The notes below the pieces were generated by a model. It was given only the letters and a program-made list of their open reading frames with translations, was not told where the DNA came from and searched no databases. From the NCBI GenBank assembly GCA_016735225.1, contig JAERRX010000149.1, positions 1 through 34,523 of the forward strand: a DNA stretch of 34,523 nt, given 5' to 3'. This stretch comes from Sulfurimonas sp. (lineage in GTDB: Bacteria; Campylobacterota; Campylobacteria; Campylobacterales; Sulfurimonadaceae). Shown here one piece after another: positions 1 to 8,247 of this stretch (position 1 is its first letter; each line of letters starts with the position of its first letter). The position numbers were made by a program, and so were the translations under genes.

Positions 1-2
1 TA

Positions 3-296
3 ACTATGCCAACGGTAGAGAAAAGTGAAACAGCAAAACAGATAAAATCAATCACTAAATCTAAAGATAAAATATTTACTTTCTTACTTAATGAAAATAT
101 CCCACCTGATAATAATGCATCAGAGAGAGCCATACGAAATGTAAAAGTAAAACAAAAAGTATCTGGTCAATTCAAATCATATGATGGTGCAAAAAACTAT
201 GCTAATCTTAGGTCTATTATTGATACTTCTCGGAAAAGAGGCTTAAATGAATTTGAATCTTTGGTAGCTGTGATTCAGGGGGATTCTGTCTTTTAG
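3..296 (+). pseudogene. IS66-family transposase, C-terminal part (cut by window start)
   Basis: The last ~97 codons of an IS66-type DDE transposase. The diagnostic block is PPDNNASERAIRNVKVKQKV (residues ~33-52), in which the acidic residue of NxxSERAIR is the last catalytic carboxylate of the IS66 family, followed by a conserved SGQF and an IIDTSRKRG helix. The reading frame has no stop back to base 3, so the ATG at 6 is probably internal and the gene continues outside the window. I cannot tell whether the rest is intact. It is followed within 25 bp by an unrelated IS110-type fragment, which suggests a nested or decayed insertion site. Confidence 0.8.
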
Positions 297-318
297 ATGG
301 GGTGATTAGTTACAATAT

Positions 319-492
319 ATGAAAATATTTTATGATAGATTGAAAACAAATGGAAAACATTCAACGGTTGCTCAAATTGTAGTGATGTGTAAGATGATTC
401 TTATTGCTCACTCATTATTCAAAAATAATATCAAATTAATGATAAAATTTATGAAAAAAGTATTGGTAATTAAGCTGATTTTAACATGGTAA
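319..492 (+). pseudogene. IS110-family transposase C-terminal remnant
   Basis: A 57-codon frame reading MKIFYDRLKTNGKHSTVAQI and then VVMCKMILIAHSLFKNN. The pattern FYDRLK-x-NGK-x(5)-A-x(2)-VM-x-K-x-ILIAHSLFK matches the extreme C terminus of IS110/IS1111 transposases (transposase_20 domain). An in-frame stop at 307-309 shows that no upstream part is present, so this is a dead fragment. The match is by motif recognition only. Confidence 0.65.
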
Positions 493-509
493 CTTAGAGC
501 TTTATAGAA

Positions 510-1355
510 CTATTTAAACATTGTATATTTAACAGCTAGGTTGATAAATGGACCACTGTAAGTGTCTGTTTCTTTATACCAACTGCCATCATCTTGAGAT
601 GTTTTTGAGTCCATATATAGATATTTATAACCTATATAAAAGGTAGATTTGTATGCTCCATCATTGTAAAACTCATAACCTGCTCTAGCATCTAGTGTTA
701 TAAAATAAACGGTATAGTCCATATCATCTTGCTTTCCATCATAATAAGCACCTCCACCAACACCGATAAATCTATACTTAGCAATATCTTTACGACCACT
801 AAGTGCTAAGTATGGCATAGGGATTGTACTATCAGCACCCACTTTGTCTGTTTCACCCACAAACTCTGTGCTAAAGTCAAGAACCAAAGCACCAAAACCT
901 AAAGCAACATCAGTTGTTGGGTTTTCATATATATCATAAGTTCCACTAATAGAGTAGATGCCCATCTCGATCTTTCCATTGACAACATCACCTTTAGGTA
1001 TGATGTTATCTTTTATGAAAATATCTTGTTTTGCTTGAAATGAACCTTTGTAAACACCTTTACTTGCGGAAAAAAATAGATTCCAATTTTTCCACTCACC
1101 AGAAAATGCTAGTGAATTACTTGCAGCATAGTTGTCCATTCCTATAGCATCATAATCAAGCTTATAGTTGGTATCATGTTTGGCATCGTAAGCGGTAAAT
1201 CCTCCGCCTAGTTTAAGATAACTAACTCTTAAGCCAGCAGCAAAGTCCCATGCCTCTTCTTGCTCTTTAGCATCTAGTATTTTAAAATCTTCTGCTTCAA
1301 TAGTGGAGATAAAAACTTGACTAAACAAGACAAGTAGTAAAATTATTTTTTTCAT
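510..1355 (-). CDS. Predicted outer-membrane beta-barrel protein
   Basis: 281 aa with a clear signal peptide (residues 1-21, cleavage near IEA-ED). The rest is alternating hydrophobic/polar strands with many aromatic residues, Gly-rich turns and a C-terminal aromatic strand ending YTMFK, the kind of end recognised by the BAM machinery. I do not recognise the family. It is the last gene of the minus-strand set that begins with the DUF1254 protein at 5762, with a gap of only 17 bp after the preceding barrel gene, so the two are almost certainly co-transcribed. A role in passage or sensing of the substrate of the sulfatase-like enzyme upstream is inference only. Confidence 0.7.
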   Translation of the reverse strand: MKKIILLLVLFSQVFISTIEAEDFKILDAKEQEEAWDFAAGLRVSYLKLGGGFTAYDAKHDTNYKLDYDAIGMDNYAASNSLAFSGEWKNWNLFFSASKGVYKGSFQAKQDIFIKDNIIPKGDVVNGKIEMGIYSISGTYDIYENPTTDVALGFGALVLDFSTEFVGETDKVGADSTIPMPYLALSGRKDIAKYRFIGVGGGAYYDGKQDDMDYTVYFITLDARAGYEFYNDGAYKSTFYIGYKYLYMDSKTSQDDGSWYKETDTYSGPFINLAVKYTMFK

Positions 1356-1372
1356 TTAAAACTTCACTTATT

Positions 1373-2143
1373 CTAGTCTAAAAATTGTATATTTACAGCC
1401 ATGTAAACCTGTTGTTTAGCTTGACCTTCACCTCTGTTTGCAACTGAGAACTGTGGCTCAACAAACACATTATATACCATTTTTTTTCTTTTAAAGATAT
1501 GCCCAAAACCTACACCGATCGGTACATTGTATGAGTCATTTTCTATGTTGTATGTCCATATTGGTGCGGCTCTTACATAGTTTCCGCCACCTAGTTGATA
1601 AAATGCTATGGGTTGTAATACTGCACTATTTACCGTTTCTCTATCATCTTCACCAGCAAAGCTATGTTGCCATGTCAGAAGATAGCCATATTGAAATGTT
1701 GCTGATTCTGCATTAAAAAGTATATTCATTAGACCTGCTGAATACTTTTGGCTCCCTAGCTTATCATTGCCAGCTGTTGGAAGAGTTATCTGTGGTCCAA
1801 AACCAAAACTAATTGATGGGTTTCCAACATCCATGATATATGATGCCCATAGGTTTAAGTCACCTAAAGAGGTCTCTTTACCGCCTGACTCTGATACGGG
1901 AAAAGTGTTTAGAGGGAGAGAGCCTCTTATTAGCCAGCTAGTATCTTCGATAGAAACAGGATAAGCAAGTCTTAGCCAACCTTGATTTGCATCTTCATCA
2001 GTGTCTGTCATCTCGCCTATGTAATAGTTTTGGATGTTAAAGGCTCTAATAGTAGCGATAGGATTGTTAGCTTGAGCATCATCGTTTGCTAAAAGTGTAG
2101 AAAAAGAGAAGATTGACAAGAGTAATAATTTTATAAATTTCAT
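1373..2143 (-). CDS. Outer-membrane barrel, phenol-degradation MetA-like family
   Basis: 256 aa. Signal peptide 1-19 (cleavage LLA-ND). The mature part has the look of the 'MetA-pathway of phenol degradation' barrel family (PF13557-like): a LGDLNLWASY strand, then FGFGPQITLPTAG followed by a KYSAG segment at about residues 92-140, and amphipathic strands to the C terminus. Members are often annotated only as putative transporters for hydrophobic compounds. A good ribosome-binding site (AAAGGA, 5 nt before ATG) supports the start. It lies between the sulfatase-like gene (79 bp upstream, the gap holding an RNA hairpin) and the other barrel gene, which suggests uptake of the enzyme's substrate or product. 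The family call is from memory of the pattern. Confidence 0.6.
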   Translation of the reverse strand: MKFIKLLLLSIFSFSTLLANDDAQANNPIATIRAFNIQNYYIGEMTDTDEDANQGWLRLAYPVSIEDTSWLIRGSLPLNTFPVSESGGKETSLGDLNLWASYIMDVGNPSISFGFGPQITLPTAGNDKLGSQKYSAGLMNILFNAESATFQYGYLLTWQHSFAGEDDRETVNSAVLQPIAFYQLGGGNYVRAAPIWTYNIENDSYNVPIGVGFGHIFKRKKMVYNVFVEPQFSVANRGEGQAKQQVYMAVNIQFLD

Positions 2144-2179
2144 TTTGTTCCTTTGTGCTTAGCACATGTATAGCTTTTT

Positions 2180-2210
2180 GCTAAGCGAACAGAAATACTG
2201 CTCACTTAGC
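2180..2210 (-). other. Intercistronic RNA hairpin
   Basis: A 13-bp inverted repeat (arms 2180-2192 and 2198-2210, 5-nt loop) between the sulfatase-like and MetA-like genes. Read as plus-strand RNA two positions mismatch (C-A, A-C). Read as minus-strand RNA the same positions become G.U pairs, so the fold is complete only in the sense of the operon. No U-tract follows it, so it is more likely an mRNA stability or processing element than an intrinsic terminator. The core CTTAGCA..TATAGCTTT also occurs as an imperfect direct repeat on both sides (about 2158-2176 and 2204-2220). Confidence 0.55.
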
Positions 2211-2222
2211 ATATAGCTTTGT

Positions 2223-4235
2223 TTACGGTTCTACTATATTAAACCAAAATTTAAATTTATCTATTTTAGTTAAGAATTTATTAAATGCTTCTTTGTCTCC
2301 ACTAACTTTTATAGCACCTGATTTCATCAATTCTTCAAAAGTTGCTTCGCCTAAGCTTGTTTTATCCAAATCACTTCTGTTGAGAGTTATAGTAGCTGTA
2401 ACATCTTCTGAGATAAGTGAGTCAACACGAGGAGTAACAACTCCATCTTCGATGATTAGAGATCCTCTTTCTGCAACATCAGGCAAAATAATGTTGAAGT
2501 TATATTTCATCTCTTGTGCTTCTTTATCAGTACCGATAAATCTCATAGCAATATAGTTTAAGTATAAATCTAAAGACATTCCTCTAACCATATCAGGACC
2601 TGACATATCTGTTGAAGGTAGAACTTTAACTCCTGTTCTTAGCTCTTTTACAGCTGTTAAGTAGTAGTTTCTCCAAGCACCTGACTCTGTTTGATAAGCT
2701 AACTGCTCATAAGCATCAGCCAATAAATTTTTAGCATCTTGGTTTTTAGGTTCAGCAAATACTAGTTTGTTAAGAACTTCTCCAACCCAACGATACTCTC
2801 CTTTATCATATGATTTTTTAGCATTTAACAAGACTGCATCAGCCCCACCCATGAACTCAACATACTTTTTGCCTGATTCAACTGGCGGTAGTGGATTTAA
2901 GTTTGCAGGATTACCATCAAACCAACCAAAATATAGCTCATATTCAGCTTTGATATTGTGACTCATTGTCCCATAATAATCTCTATTTGCAAATGTTTTA
3001 TCTAGTGACTCTGGTAGTTTTAACATCTCTGAAATCTCTTTTGGAGTGTAACCATGGTTGGCTAAACGCAAAGTTTGATCGTGAGTAAATCTATATAAAC
3101 CTCTTGCTTTTTCTAAAAACTTAGTAATTTCTTTGTTACCCCAAGTTGGCCAATGGTGTGATCCAAAAGATACTTCCATATCATCGCCCCATTTTACTAA
3201 AGCTAGATCTATATAACTACTCCATTTTTGACCATTTCTTACTTTTGCACCTCGTAGAGTGTATAAGTTGTGAAAGTTATGAGTTATGATCTCTGCTTGA
3301 CAAAATGTTTTTAAGTCTGTGAAATAAAATATCATCTCTGATGGTGCTTCTGCTTCAGGAGTATAGACAAACTCAACATTTAAACCATCAACGACTTTAG
3401 TTATTCCAGTTTCACTACTTATGATTATAGTTGGATCAATAATGCCAGCTTTTCCTGTTGATAGAGTTTGCCCTAAGCCACTACCTATCATTCCTTTTGC
3501 ATCTTTTTTTAGCAAGTTACCATACATGTATGTAGATCTTCGTCCCATCGCATTTCCTGCCATGATGTTTTCGTTAACAGCATCATCAAACAAACCTTTT
3601 GGTCCATATAGTTTAACTTTACCACTTTCTATGTCTGCAACATCAACAACACCACGGATACCACCGAAGTGATCGATATGTGAGTGTGTGAATATGATCG
3701 CACTTACAGGTCGAAAACCTAACTCTTTGTTGATAAGATCTAGTGATGCTTTTGCAGTTTCAGCAGAAACAAGTGGGTCGATCACAATCCAACCTGTATC
3801 ACCTTCTATAAAAGATATATTTGAAAGGTCAAAACCTCTCACCTGATATACACGATCAGTAACTTTAAACAGACCATTGATACTGTTAAGTTTAGATTGT
3901 CTCCATAGACTTGGGTTTGTAGTTGAAGGAGCTTCATCTTTGATGAAGTCAAATTGTTTCATACTATAAACAACTTCTCCATTTTCATCTTTTATCTCTC
4001 CGCTATCTAAAGTAGCAATAAAGCCTTTGTTTGCGTTTTCAAAGTCAGTTCTGTCTTCAAATGGAAGATAAGACTTTAGAGCATCATTTTTCTTTTTAGT
4101 AAATGAAGTAGACTCTTTTTGAGTCTTGTCAGTTTTTATCTGTAAAACTTCTTTTTTTACATCGGTCTTAGTAGTGTTACAAGCTGTAAAAAATAGTGCA
4201 GTTGCTACACCTAAAGTAATCGCTGTTGATTTCAT
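2223..4235 (-). CDS. Alkyl sulfatase-like lipoprotein (SdsA1/BDS1 type metallo-beta-lactamase fold)
   Basis: 670 aa. The N terminus carries a lipoprotein signal with lipobox LFFTAC (Cys19), so it is probably membrane-anchored outside the cytoplasm. Residues ~120-385 form a metallo-beta-lactamase domain with the zinc motif THSHIDHFGG (His184, His186, Asp188, His189). Further candidate ligands lie in QAEIITHNFHN (Glu315, His319) and GSHHWP (His360/361). Residues ~390-530 look like the alkylsulfatase dimerisation domain and ~545-670 the SCP2-like C-terminal lipid-binding domain. Known relatives hydrolyse primary alkyl sulfates such as SDS, releasing alcohol and sulfate. The length matches the family. 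It sits in an operon with a DUF1254 protein and two outer-membrane barrels. Its substrate in this organism is unknown. Confidence 0.85.
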   Translation of the reverse strand: MKSTAITLGVATALFFTACNTTKTDVKKEVLQIKTDKTQKESTSFTKKKNDALKSYLPFEDRTDFENANKGFIATLDSGEIKDENGEVVYSMKQFDFIKDEAPSTTNPSLWRQSKLNSINGLFKVTDRVYQVRGFDLSNISFIEGDTGWIVIDPLVSAETAKASLDLINKELGFRPVSAIIFTHSHIDHFGGIRGVVDVADIESGKVKLYGPKGLFDDAVNENIMAGNAMGRRSTYMYGNLLKKDAKGMIGSGLGQTLSTGKAGIIDPTIIISSETGITKVVDGLNVEFVYTPEAEAPSEMIFYFTDLKTFCQAEIITHNFHNLYTLRGAKVRNGQKWSSYIDLALVKWGDDMEVSFGSHHWPTWGNKEITKFLEKARGLYRFTHDQTLRLANHGYTPKEISEMLKLPESLDKTFANRDYYGTMSHNIKAEYELYFGWFDGNPANLNPLPPVESGKKYVEFMGGADAVLLNAKKSYDKGEYRWVGEVLNKLVFAEPKNQDAKNLLADAYEQLAYQTESGAWRNYYLTAVKELRTGVKVLPSTDMSGPDMVRGMSLDLYLNYIAMRFIGTDKEAQEMKYNFNIILPDVAERGSLIIEDGVVTPRVDSLISEDVTATITLNRSDLDKTSLGEATFEELMKSGAIKVSGDKEAFNKFLTKIDKFKFWFNIVEP

Positions 4236-4254
4236 TGTATTAATTTCCTTTTAA

Positions 4255-4276
4255 GTTTGGAGCATTAGCTCCAAAC
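4255..4276 (-). other. Intercistronic RNA hairpin
   Basis: A perfect 9-bp inverted repeat GTTTGGAGC/GCTCCAAAC (4255-4263 and 4268-4276) with a 4-nt loop, in the 63-bp gap between the DUF1254 gene and the sulfatase-like gene. The ribosome-binding site AAAGGA of the latter follows closely and there is no U-tract. I read it as a transcript processing or translation-modulating stem rather than a terminator. Confidence 0.55.
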
Positions 4277-4298
4277 ATGATCTATACTGATGATTATA

Positions 4299-5762
4299 TT
4301 ATTTTATCAATTCCACATCGTTAAACTGCCATTTTTTTGTAAAAACAGCATCTTTAGGACCATAAAAACGAGCCATCATAAAGAACTTATGACCTTTTTT
4401 TGTAGGTATCCAGTTAGCTTTTTTGCCTCTTGGTGCTTTTGGTCCTATATATATATCTGTAGTTCCATCTCTATTTACCTTAAAGCCTTTGTCTAAAGAA
4501 CTAACTCCAGCAGAGGGAACATTTCGGATAAATCCTGCTGTTTTCATGTCGTAAGCAGTAAGTGCCCAAAACATTTCTACAGGAACATTTGCTGGAACTC
4601 TTAGCTTATAGTTTTTACCACCATCAAGCCAAGCACCCTCTTTATCTTTAGCTACATTGAGATAAAAACTAGTGGCACCAAGATGTTTAATACTGCTAAA
4701 TGCCATGTAATATAGAGCGCCTCGACGGTTATAATCTAGGTGGCTTGCATATTCGAATATAAAGCTATGAAGTGTCGGTGGCATTGCATTAGTCCATCTT
4801 TTACCTTCATAATAAGGAGGTATCATATCTCCATTGTGGTATAAAAATGCCATATATTCATGTGCATCTTTTGCAGCATCATCTAAGATAGCATCACGAC
4901 GAGCATTGGTCTTGTAAGGTTGCCCTTTACTGATACCCATAGCCTCTAACATACCCATCATTGCTAAGTCTTTATCTTCAAGATATTCTTCTTCAAGAAT
5001 TTCATGTAGATTACGATATAAACCAGCATCAAACTTAACTATTCCATCGATATCTTTACCTGTTAGGTCAATATGACGAGTTGCTTTTGGATTGGCTGCT
5101 TGGGAAAAAGGATAAACTTCGATCTTCTTAATCAGATCAATTGCTTTTTTAAGTGTCTCTTTCTTCTTATCCTTCATGATAGTACGTAAAAAAGTAAAAC
5201 CATGGTAAGTACTTTGTTGAAATACTATATAACCAGAATGTGGAATATACCCTTTGTAGTTTGGTGGAATCATTAGATATTTTGCACCCAAGCCATGATC
5301 CTCACCATCCGCACCATAATCTTCAATAGGAGCATGCCAAGAATTTAGAAGTGTACCATACAGTACAATATCATTTTCACTAGCTGGGATCTTAACAACT
5401 ACTGGACCATCGTGTAGATCCCAAAAGAAATTTACATATTGAGTAGTATTGTTTGGTGTTGGGATAGCTCTCTTCCAATCTTGTATCTCCCCATGATAAA
5501 CAACATCGCCATTGTATTTCATACCCACCGCTTTATGTAGTGAATCATATATAGCCTTGTAGTTCATAAGAGGTTGAGCCCAAATAGCAATCTCTACTGC
5601 ACGACGATGTAGAGCTTCTTCTATCATTGTCATATTGCTAGGAGCTTTATGAGGAGCATATATTTCCAGTGCATCTTGCTTATCTTGAGAGGCATGAAGC
5701 CCACTAAACGAACCATAAATCACAAATAGCGTTAAGGCTATTACTTTGATACTTTTCTTCAC
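4299..5762 (-). CDS. DUF1254/DUF1214 domain exported protein
   Basis: 487 aa, first gene of the sulfatase operon. Signal peptide ~1-24 (cleavage near LHA-SQ). Residues ~50-200 correspond to DUF1254 (ALHRRAVEIAIWAQPLMNYK, later VNFFWDLHDGPVVVKIP) and ~350-480 to DUF1214 (PVEMFWALTAYDM and YIGPKAPRGKKANWIPT segments). Proteins of this architecture are widespread, periplasmic and of unclear biochemistry, and they often lie next to degradative genes. The start is supported by AAAGGA upstream of the ATG. Promoter and palindrome upstream are described separately. I assign no catalytic function. Confidence 0.8.
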   Translation of the reverse strand: MKKSIKVIALTLFVIYGSFSGLHASQDKQDALEIYAPHKAPSNMTMIEEALHRRAVEIAIWAQPLMNYKAIYDSLHKAVGMKYNGDVVYHGEIQDWKRAIPTPNNTTQYVNFFWDLHDGPVVVKIPASENDIVLYGTLLNSWHAPIEDYGADGEDHGLGAKYLMIPPNYKGYIPHSGYIVFQQSTYHGFTFLRTIMKDKKKETLKKAIDLIKKIEVYPFSQAANPKATRHIDLTGKDIDGIVKFDAGLYRNLHEILEEEYLEDKDLAMMGMLEAMGISKGQPYKTNARRDAILDDAAKDAHEYMAFLYHNGDMIPPYYEGKRWTNAMPPTLHSFIFEYASHLDYNRRGALYYMAFSSIKHLGATSFYLNVAKDKEGAWLDGGKNYKLRVPANVPVEMFWALTAYDMKTAGFIRNVPSAGVSSLDKGFKVNRDGTTDIYIGPKAPRGKKANWIPTKKGHKFFMMARFYGPKDAVFTKKWQFNDVELIK

Positions 5763-5789
5763 TTTATTTTTCCTTTAAGTATTTTCTAA

Positions 5790-5810
5790 TCTAATATTTA
5801 GAATATTAGA
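5790..5810. promoter_or_regulatory. Operator-like palindrome in the leader of the DUF1254-sulfatase operon
   Basis: A perfect 9-bp inverted repeat TCTAATATT-TAG-AATATTAGA. It lies 15-35 nt downstream (minus strand) of a putative -10 box and ahead of the DUF1254 start codon. It could be a regulator binding site, for example for the response regulator whose gene ends 50 bp away. Alternatively it could be an AT-only leader hairpin. Confidence 0.45.
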
Positions 5811-5824
5811 AGTTACACATAAAA

Positions 5825-5847
5825 ACTATAGCAAAAGATATTGTCAA
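5825..5847 (-). promoter_or_regulatory. Candidate promoter of the DUF1254-sulfatase operon
   Basis: On the minus strand TTGACA (5842-5847) is followed after 11 nt by TATAGT (5825-5830), preceded by TTTTGC. The spacing is too short for a classical -35/-10 pair. Campylobacterota housekeeping promoters often rely on a T-rich stretch plus the -10 box, so the TTTTGCTATAGT part is the more convincing element. Confidence 0.4.
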
Positions 5848-5861
5848 AAAACTGGCATTTT

Positions 5862-6548
5862 CTAAATTGAGTCAATTTTATATCCTTCGCCATAAATATT
5901 CTCTATCAATTCTTCGGGGAACTTTTTTCTCACTCTTTTTAAAATATGACTGAGTGAACTATAAGCAACACTATACTCTTCATCTCCCCATATCAAATTT
6001 ACTATGCTTTGAAAAGAAACTATTTTGTTTGGCTGTTTTACCATAAACTCTAACAGCATCTTCTCTCGTTTGGTTAAATGTATTATCTTATCATGATATA
6101 AAAGTATCTGTTCTTCTATTTTCCATATATAATTATTTTGAAGTTTGATAATATTTTTTTTATCAATTTTCTCATAGCTTAGAGCCATCTCTTCAAACAG
6201 AGCAAGAAGCTTTTTATAGGGTACTGGTTTTATAAGATACTGAGAAAGACCCAATGTTATCGCACTAAGTAATTTTTGTTGATCAGAATAAGCACTTAAA
6301 ATGATGATGGCTGTATTTTTATCATATTTTCTTATTTGCTCCACTACTTTGAGTCCATCTATCTTAGGTATATTGATATCGACTAGCATCATATCGGGAG
6401 AATATTTTTCATACATTTGAAGTGCCTCTTCCCCATCAGATGCTTCATAAATTTTTTTAAATTTTTGTCTTAGAACACGAACAAACTGTTGACGCAACTC
6501 ATCATCATCTTCTATATATAGAAGTGTTAAGTCGGCTATATTACTCAT
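5862..6548 (-). CDS. Two-component response regulator, OmpR-like
   Basis: 228 aa. Receiver domain 1-~120 with acidic pocket Glu13/Asp14/Asp15, phospho-acceptor Asp57 (MLVDINIPKIDG), Ser85 and Lys107 (YLIKPVP). The C-terminal winged helix (~140-228: HLTKREKMLLEFM, SLSHILKRVRKKF, IYGEGYKI) is of the Trans_reg_C type and binds DNA. Its start overlaps the end of the kinase gene by 8 bp, so the pair is translationally coupled. The DUF1254-sulfatase operon begins 99 bp downstream on the same strand with a palindrome in its leader, which makes it the likely target. That link is inferred from position only. Confidence 0.92.
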   Translation of the reverse strand: MSNIADLTLLYIEDDDELRQQFVRVLRQKFKKIYEASDGEEALQMYEKYSPDMMLVDINIPKIDGLKVVEQIRKYDKNTAIIILSAYSDQQKLLSAITLGLSQYLIKPVPYKKLLALFEEMALSYEKIDKKNIIKLQNNYIWKIEEQILLYHDKIIHLTKREKMLLEFMVKQPNKIVSFQSIVNLIWGDEEYSVAYSSLSHILKRVRKKFPEELIENIYGEGYKIDSI

Positions 6549-8211
6549 TTTCTACCTTATCTAGTGTTATTAAAACTTCACTTCCTTTTTTAGTGTTGGA
6601 TATAGAAAGTTCACCATTCATATTTCTCTCTATAATCATTTTAGAGATATACAAACCAAGCCCTGAACCACCGCTATTTTCTTTTGTAGTAAAATAGGGG
6701 TCAAATACTTTATCTAGTATCTTTGCATCTAAAGAACCTGCATTATCAGAGATTTGAACATATCCTTTAGTACCATTAGTAAAAAGTTTTATGTCTATAG
6801 TAGGGTTTTGAATTTGCTTCTCTTGTAGTGCATCTTTGGCATTGCTAATGATACCCAAGATAACCTGCTGAAATTCACTAGGATAACCAAGCACAGAGAA
6901 GCTATTTCCATCTTTTGTGACCTGTATACCATTTTCTTCTAGTTGATTTAGTTTAAGGTTAGAAACAGATTGAATTTTTTCCATCACATCAAAAAGTCTT
7001 TTCTTTTTGTCTATTTTATAAAAATTTTGAAAATCATCAATAGTTTGGGACATATACTGAATGATTTCACTGTTTTCATGAACGAAATGTTTTACAAAAT
7101 CTTTACTTATTTTTTTTTCTTTACAATCCTCTTCAAGCATCTCAATATTGATATGTAGAGTACTGAGTGGACGTCTCCACTGATGAGCAATAGTTCCCAA
7201 CATCTCACCCATAGCCGCCAGTTTTGTTTTTTCTAAAAGCATGGCATCTTTATAGTGTATCTCTTGTAGTTTTACAGAGATCTCATGTTTTAAATTTTGA
7301 TTGAAGTTTTTAAGTTTAAGTTCCGCTTCTTTTCGCCTTTTTACCTCTTTAAGTAGTTTTCGCACCCAATAAAAACTTACCATTAAAATGATAAAAAACA
7401 AAGAAACTATTTTTATTATTAGTGCATAATTAAATTCATTTTCTACTCGCACCGCTATCCAGCCATGTACAATATCTCTAACCTCTTGTTCTTCAATAGT
7501 ATCGACCGCTTTATTTATGATATGTAAAAGTTCTTTGTCATCTTTTTGCACACCAATACTACCGCCTCTAGGAATAGGGTTGATTTTATTTATAATCTTC
7601 AACTCATTTGTGTAAAGGTTGAGGATATTATAGGCTAAAGAGTAGGTTTCATCTGCATACCCATATACTTGATTTTCTGCAACTAGCCTAAGTCCCTCTT
7701 CGATAGAGTCAACCATAACTATTTGTATATTGGGAAACTTCTGTTTTACAAAGGTCTTAACACTTAACTGCCCTTTTAAAAAGGCTATCTTCTTAGTGTC
7801 AAGACTATTAAATAAAGGTTCGTTTATTCTTGTAGCAATACCTATAAATAGTTCAAATATTTTCTTACTTGGTATCAAATGCGAATGCTTGTTAGGTGAT
7901 GTCACAATAATAGCTGAAATATCAACTTTTTTCTCTCTACTGAGTTCTATACACTCCTCCCATGTTTGAACAGATATATATCGAAATGGTATAGGTATTG
8001 TTTTTTCCACTAAAGACATGACCTCTGGCAATATACCTATGTTTTCTCCATCTTTGTAACCAAAGAGAGGTAAACCTTTAGGACTAAAACAAAGTGTTAT
8101 CTCTTTTTTTTCTTTCATGTAGTTTTGTTCTTCTGGTGTAAATATAATTGTTTCACTTGCATAAGTAACAAAGGAGAAAACAAAGAGTAAGAAGAGTTGT
8201 TTAAATGTCAT
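6541..8211 (-). CDS. Sensor histidine kinase with periplasmic SBP_bac_3 domain
   Basis: 556 aa. Signal/anchor segment 1-~18, then a solute-binding domain of the amino-acid-binding (SBP_bac_3) type at ~35-255, one transmembrane helix at ~262-283, a coiled linker ~285-330, a HisKA domain with phospho-acceptor His343 in GTIAHQWRRPLS, and an HATPase_c domain with N-box Asn457 (SNAKDAL), SDNAG (488-492) and GGSGLGLY (514-521). It probably senses a small extracytoplasmic ligand and phosphorylates the adjacent regulator. A TATAAT box lies only 6 nt before the ATG and no ribosome-binding site is seen, so it may be translated from a leaderless mRNA. The gap to the gene above it is 36 bp. Confidence 0.92.
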   Translation of the reverse strand: MTFKQLFLLFVFSFVTYASETIIFTPEEQNYMKEKKEITLCFSPKGLPLFGYKDGENIGILPEVMSLVEKTIPIPFRYISVQTWEECIELSREKKVDISAIIVTSPNKHSHLIPSKKIFELFIGIATRINEPLFNSLDTKKIAFLKGQLSVKTFVKQKFPNIQIVMVDSIEEGLRLVAENQVYGYADETYSLAYNILNLYTNELKIINKINPIPRGGSIGVQKDDKELLHIINKAVDTIEEQEVRDIVHGWIAVRVENEFNYALIIKIVSLFFIILMVSFYWVRKLLKEVKRRKEAELKLKNFNQNLKHEISVKLQEIHYKDAMLLEKTKLAAMGEMLGTIAHQWRRPLSTLHINIEMLEEDCKEKKISKDFVKHFVHENSEIIQYMSQTIDDFQNFYKIDKKKRLFDVMEKIQSVSNLKLNQLEENGIQVTKDGNSFSVLGYPSEFQQVILGIISNAKDALQEKQIQNPTIDIKLFTNGTKGYVQISDNAGSLDAKILDKVFDPYFTTKENSGGSGLGLYISKMIIERNMNGELSISNTKKGSEVLITLDKVENE

Positions 8212-8217
8212 GTTTTT

Positions 8218-8223
8218 ATTATA
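8218..8223 (-). promoter_or_regulatory. -10 box six nt before the kinase start codon (possible leaderless mRNA)
   Basis: On the minus strand TGATATAATAAAAACATG: an extended -10 TGATATAAT, then AAAAAC, then the start codon. With the usual 6-8 nt from -10 box to transcription start, the first transcribed base would be at or next to the A of ATG. The signal peptide begins directly at this ATG, so a later start is unlikely. Confidence 0.45.
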
Positions 8224-8247
8224 TCAGAATAGATTTTAAGCACTTGC

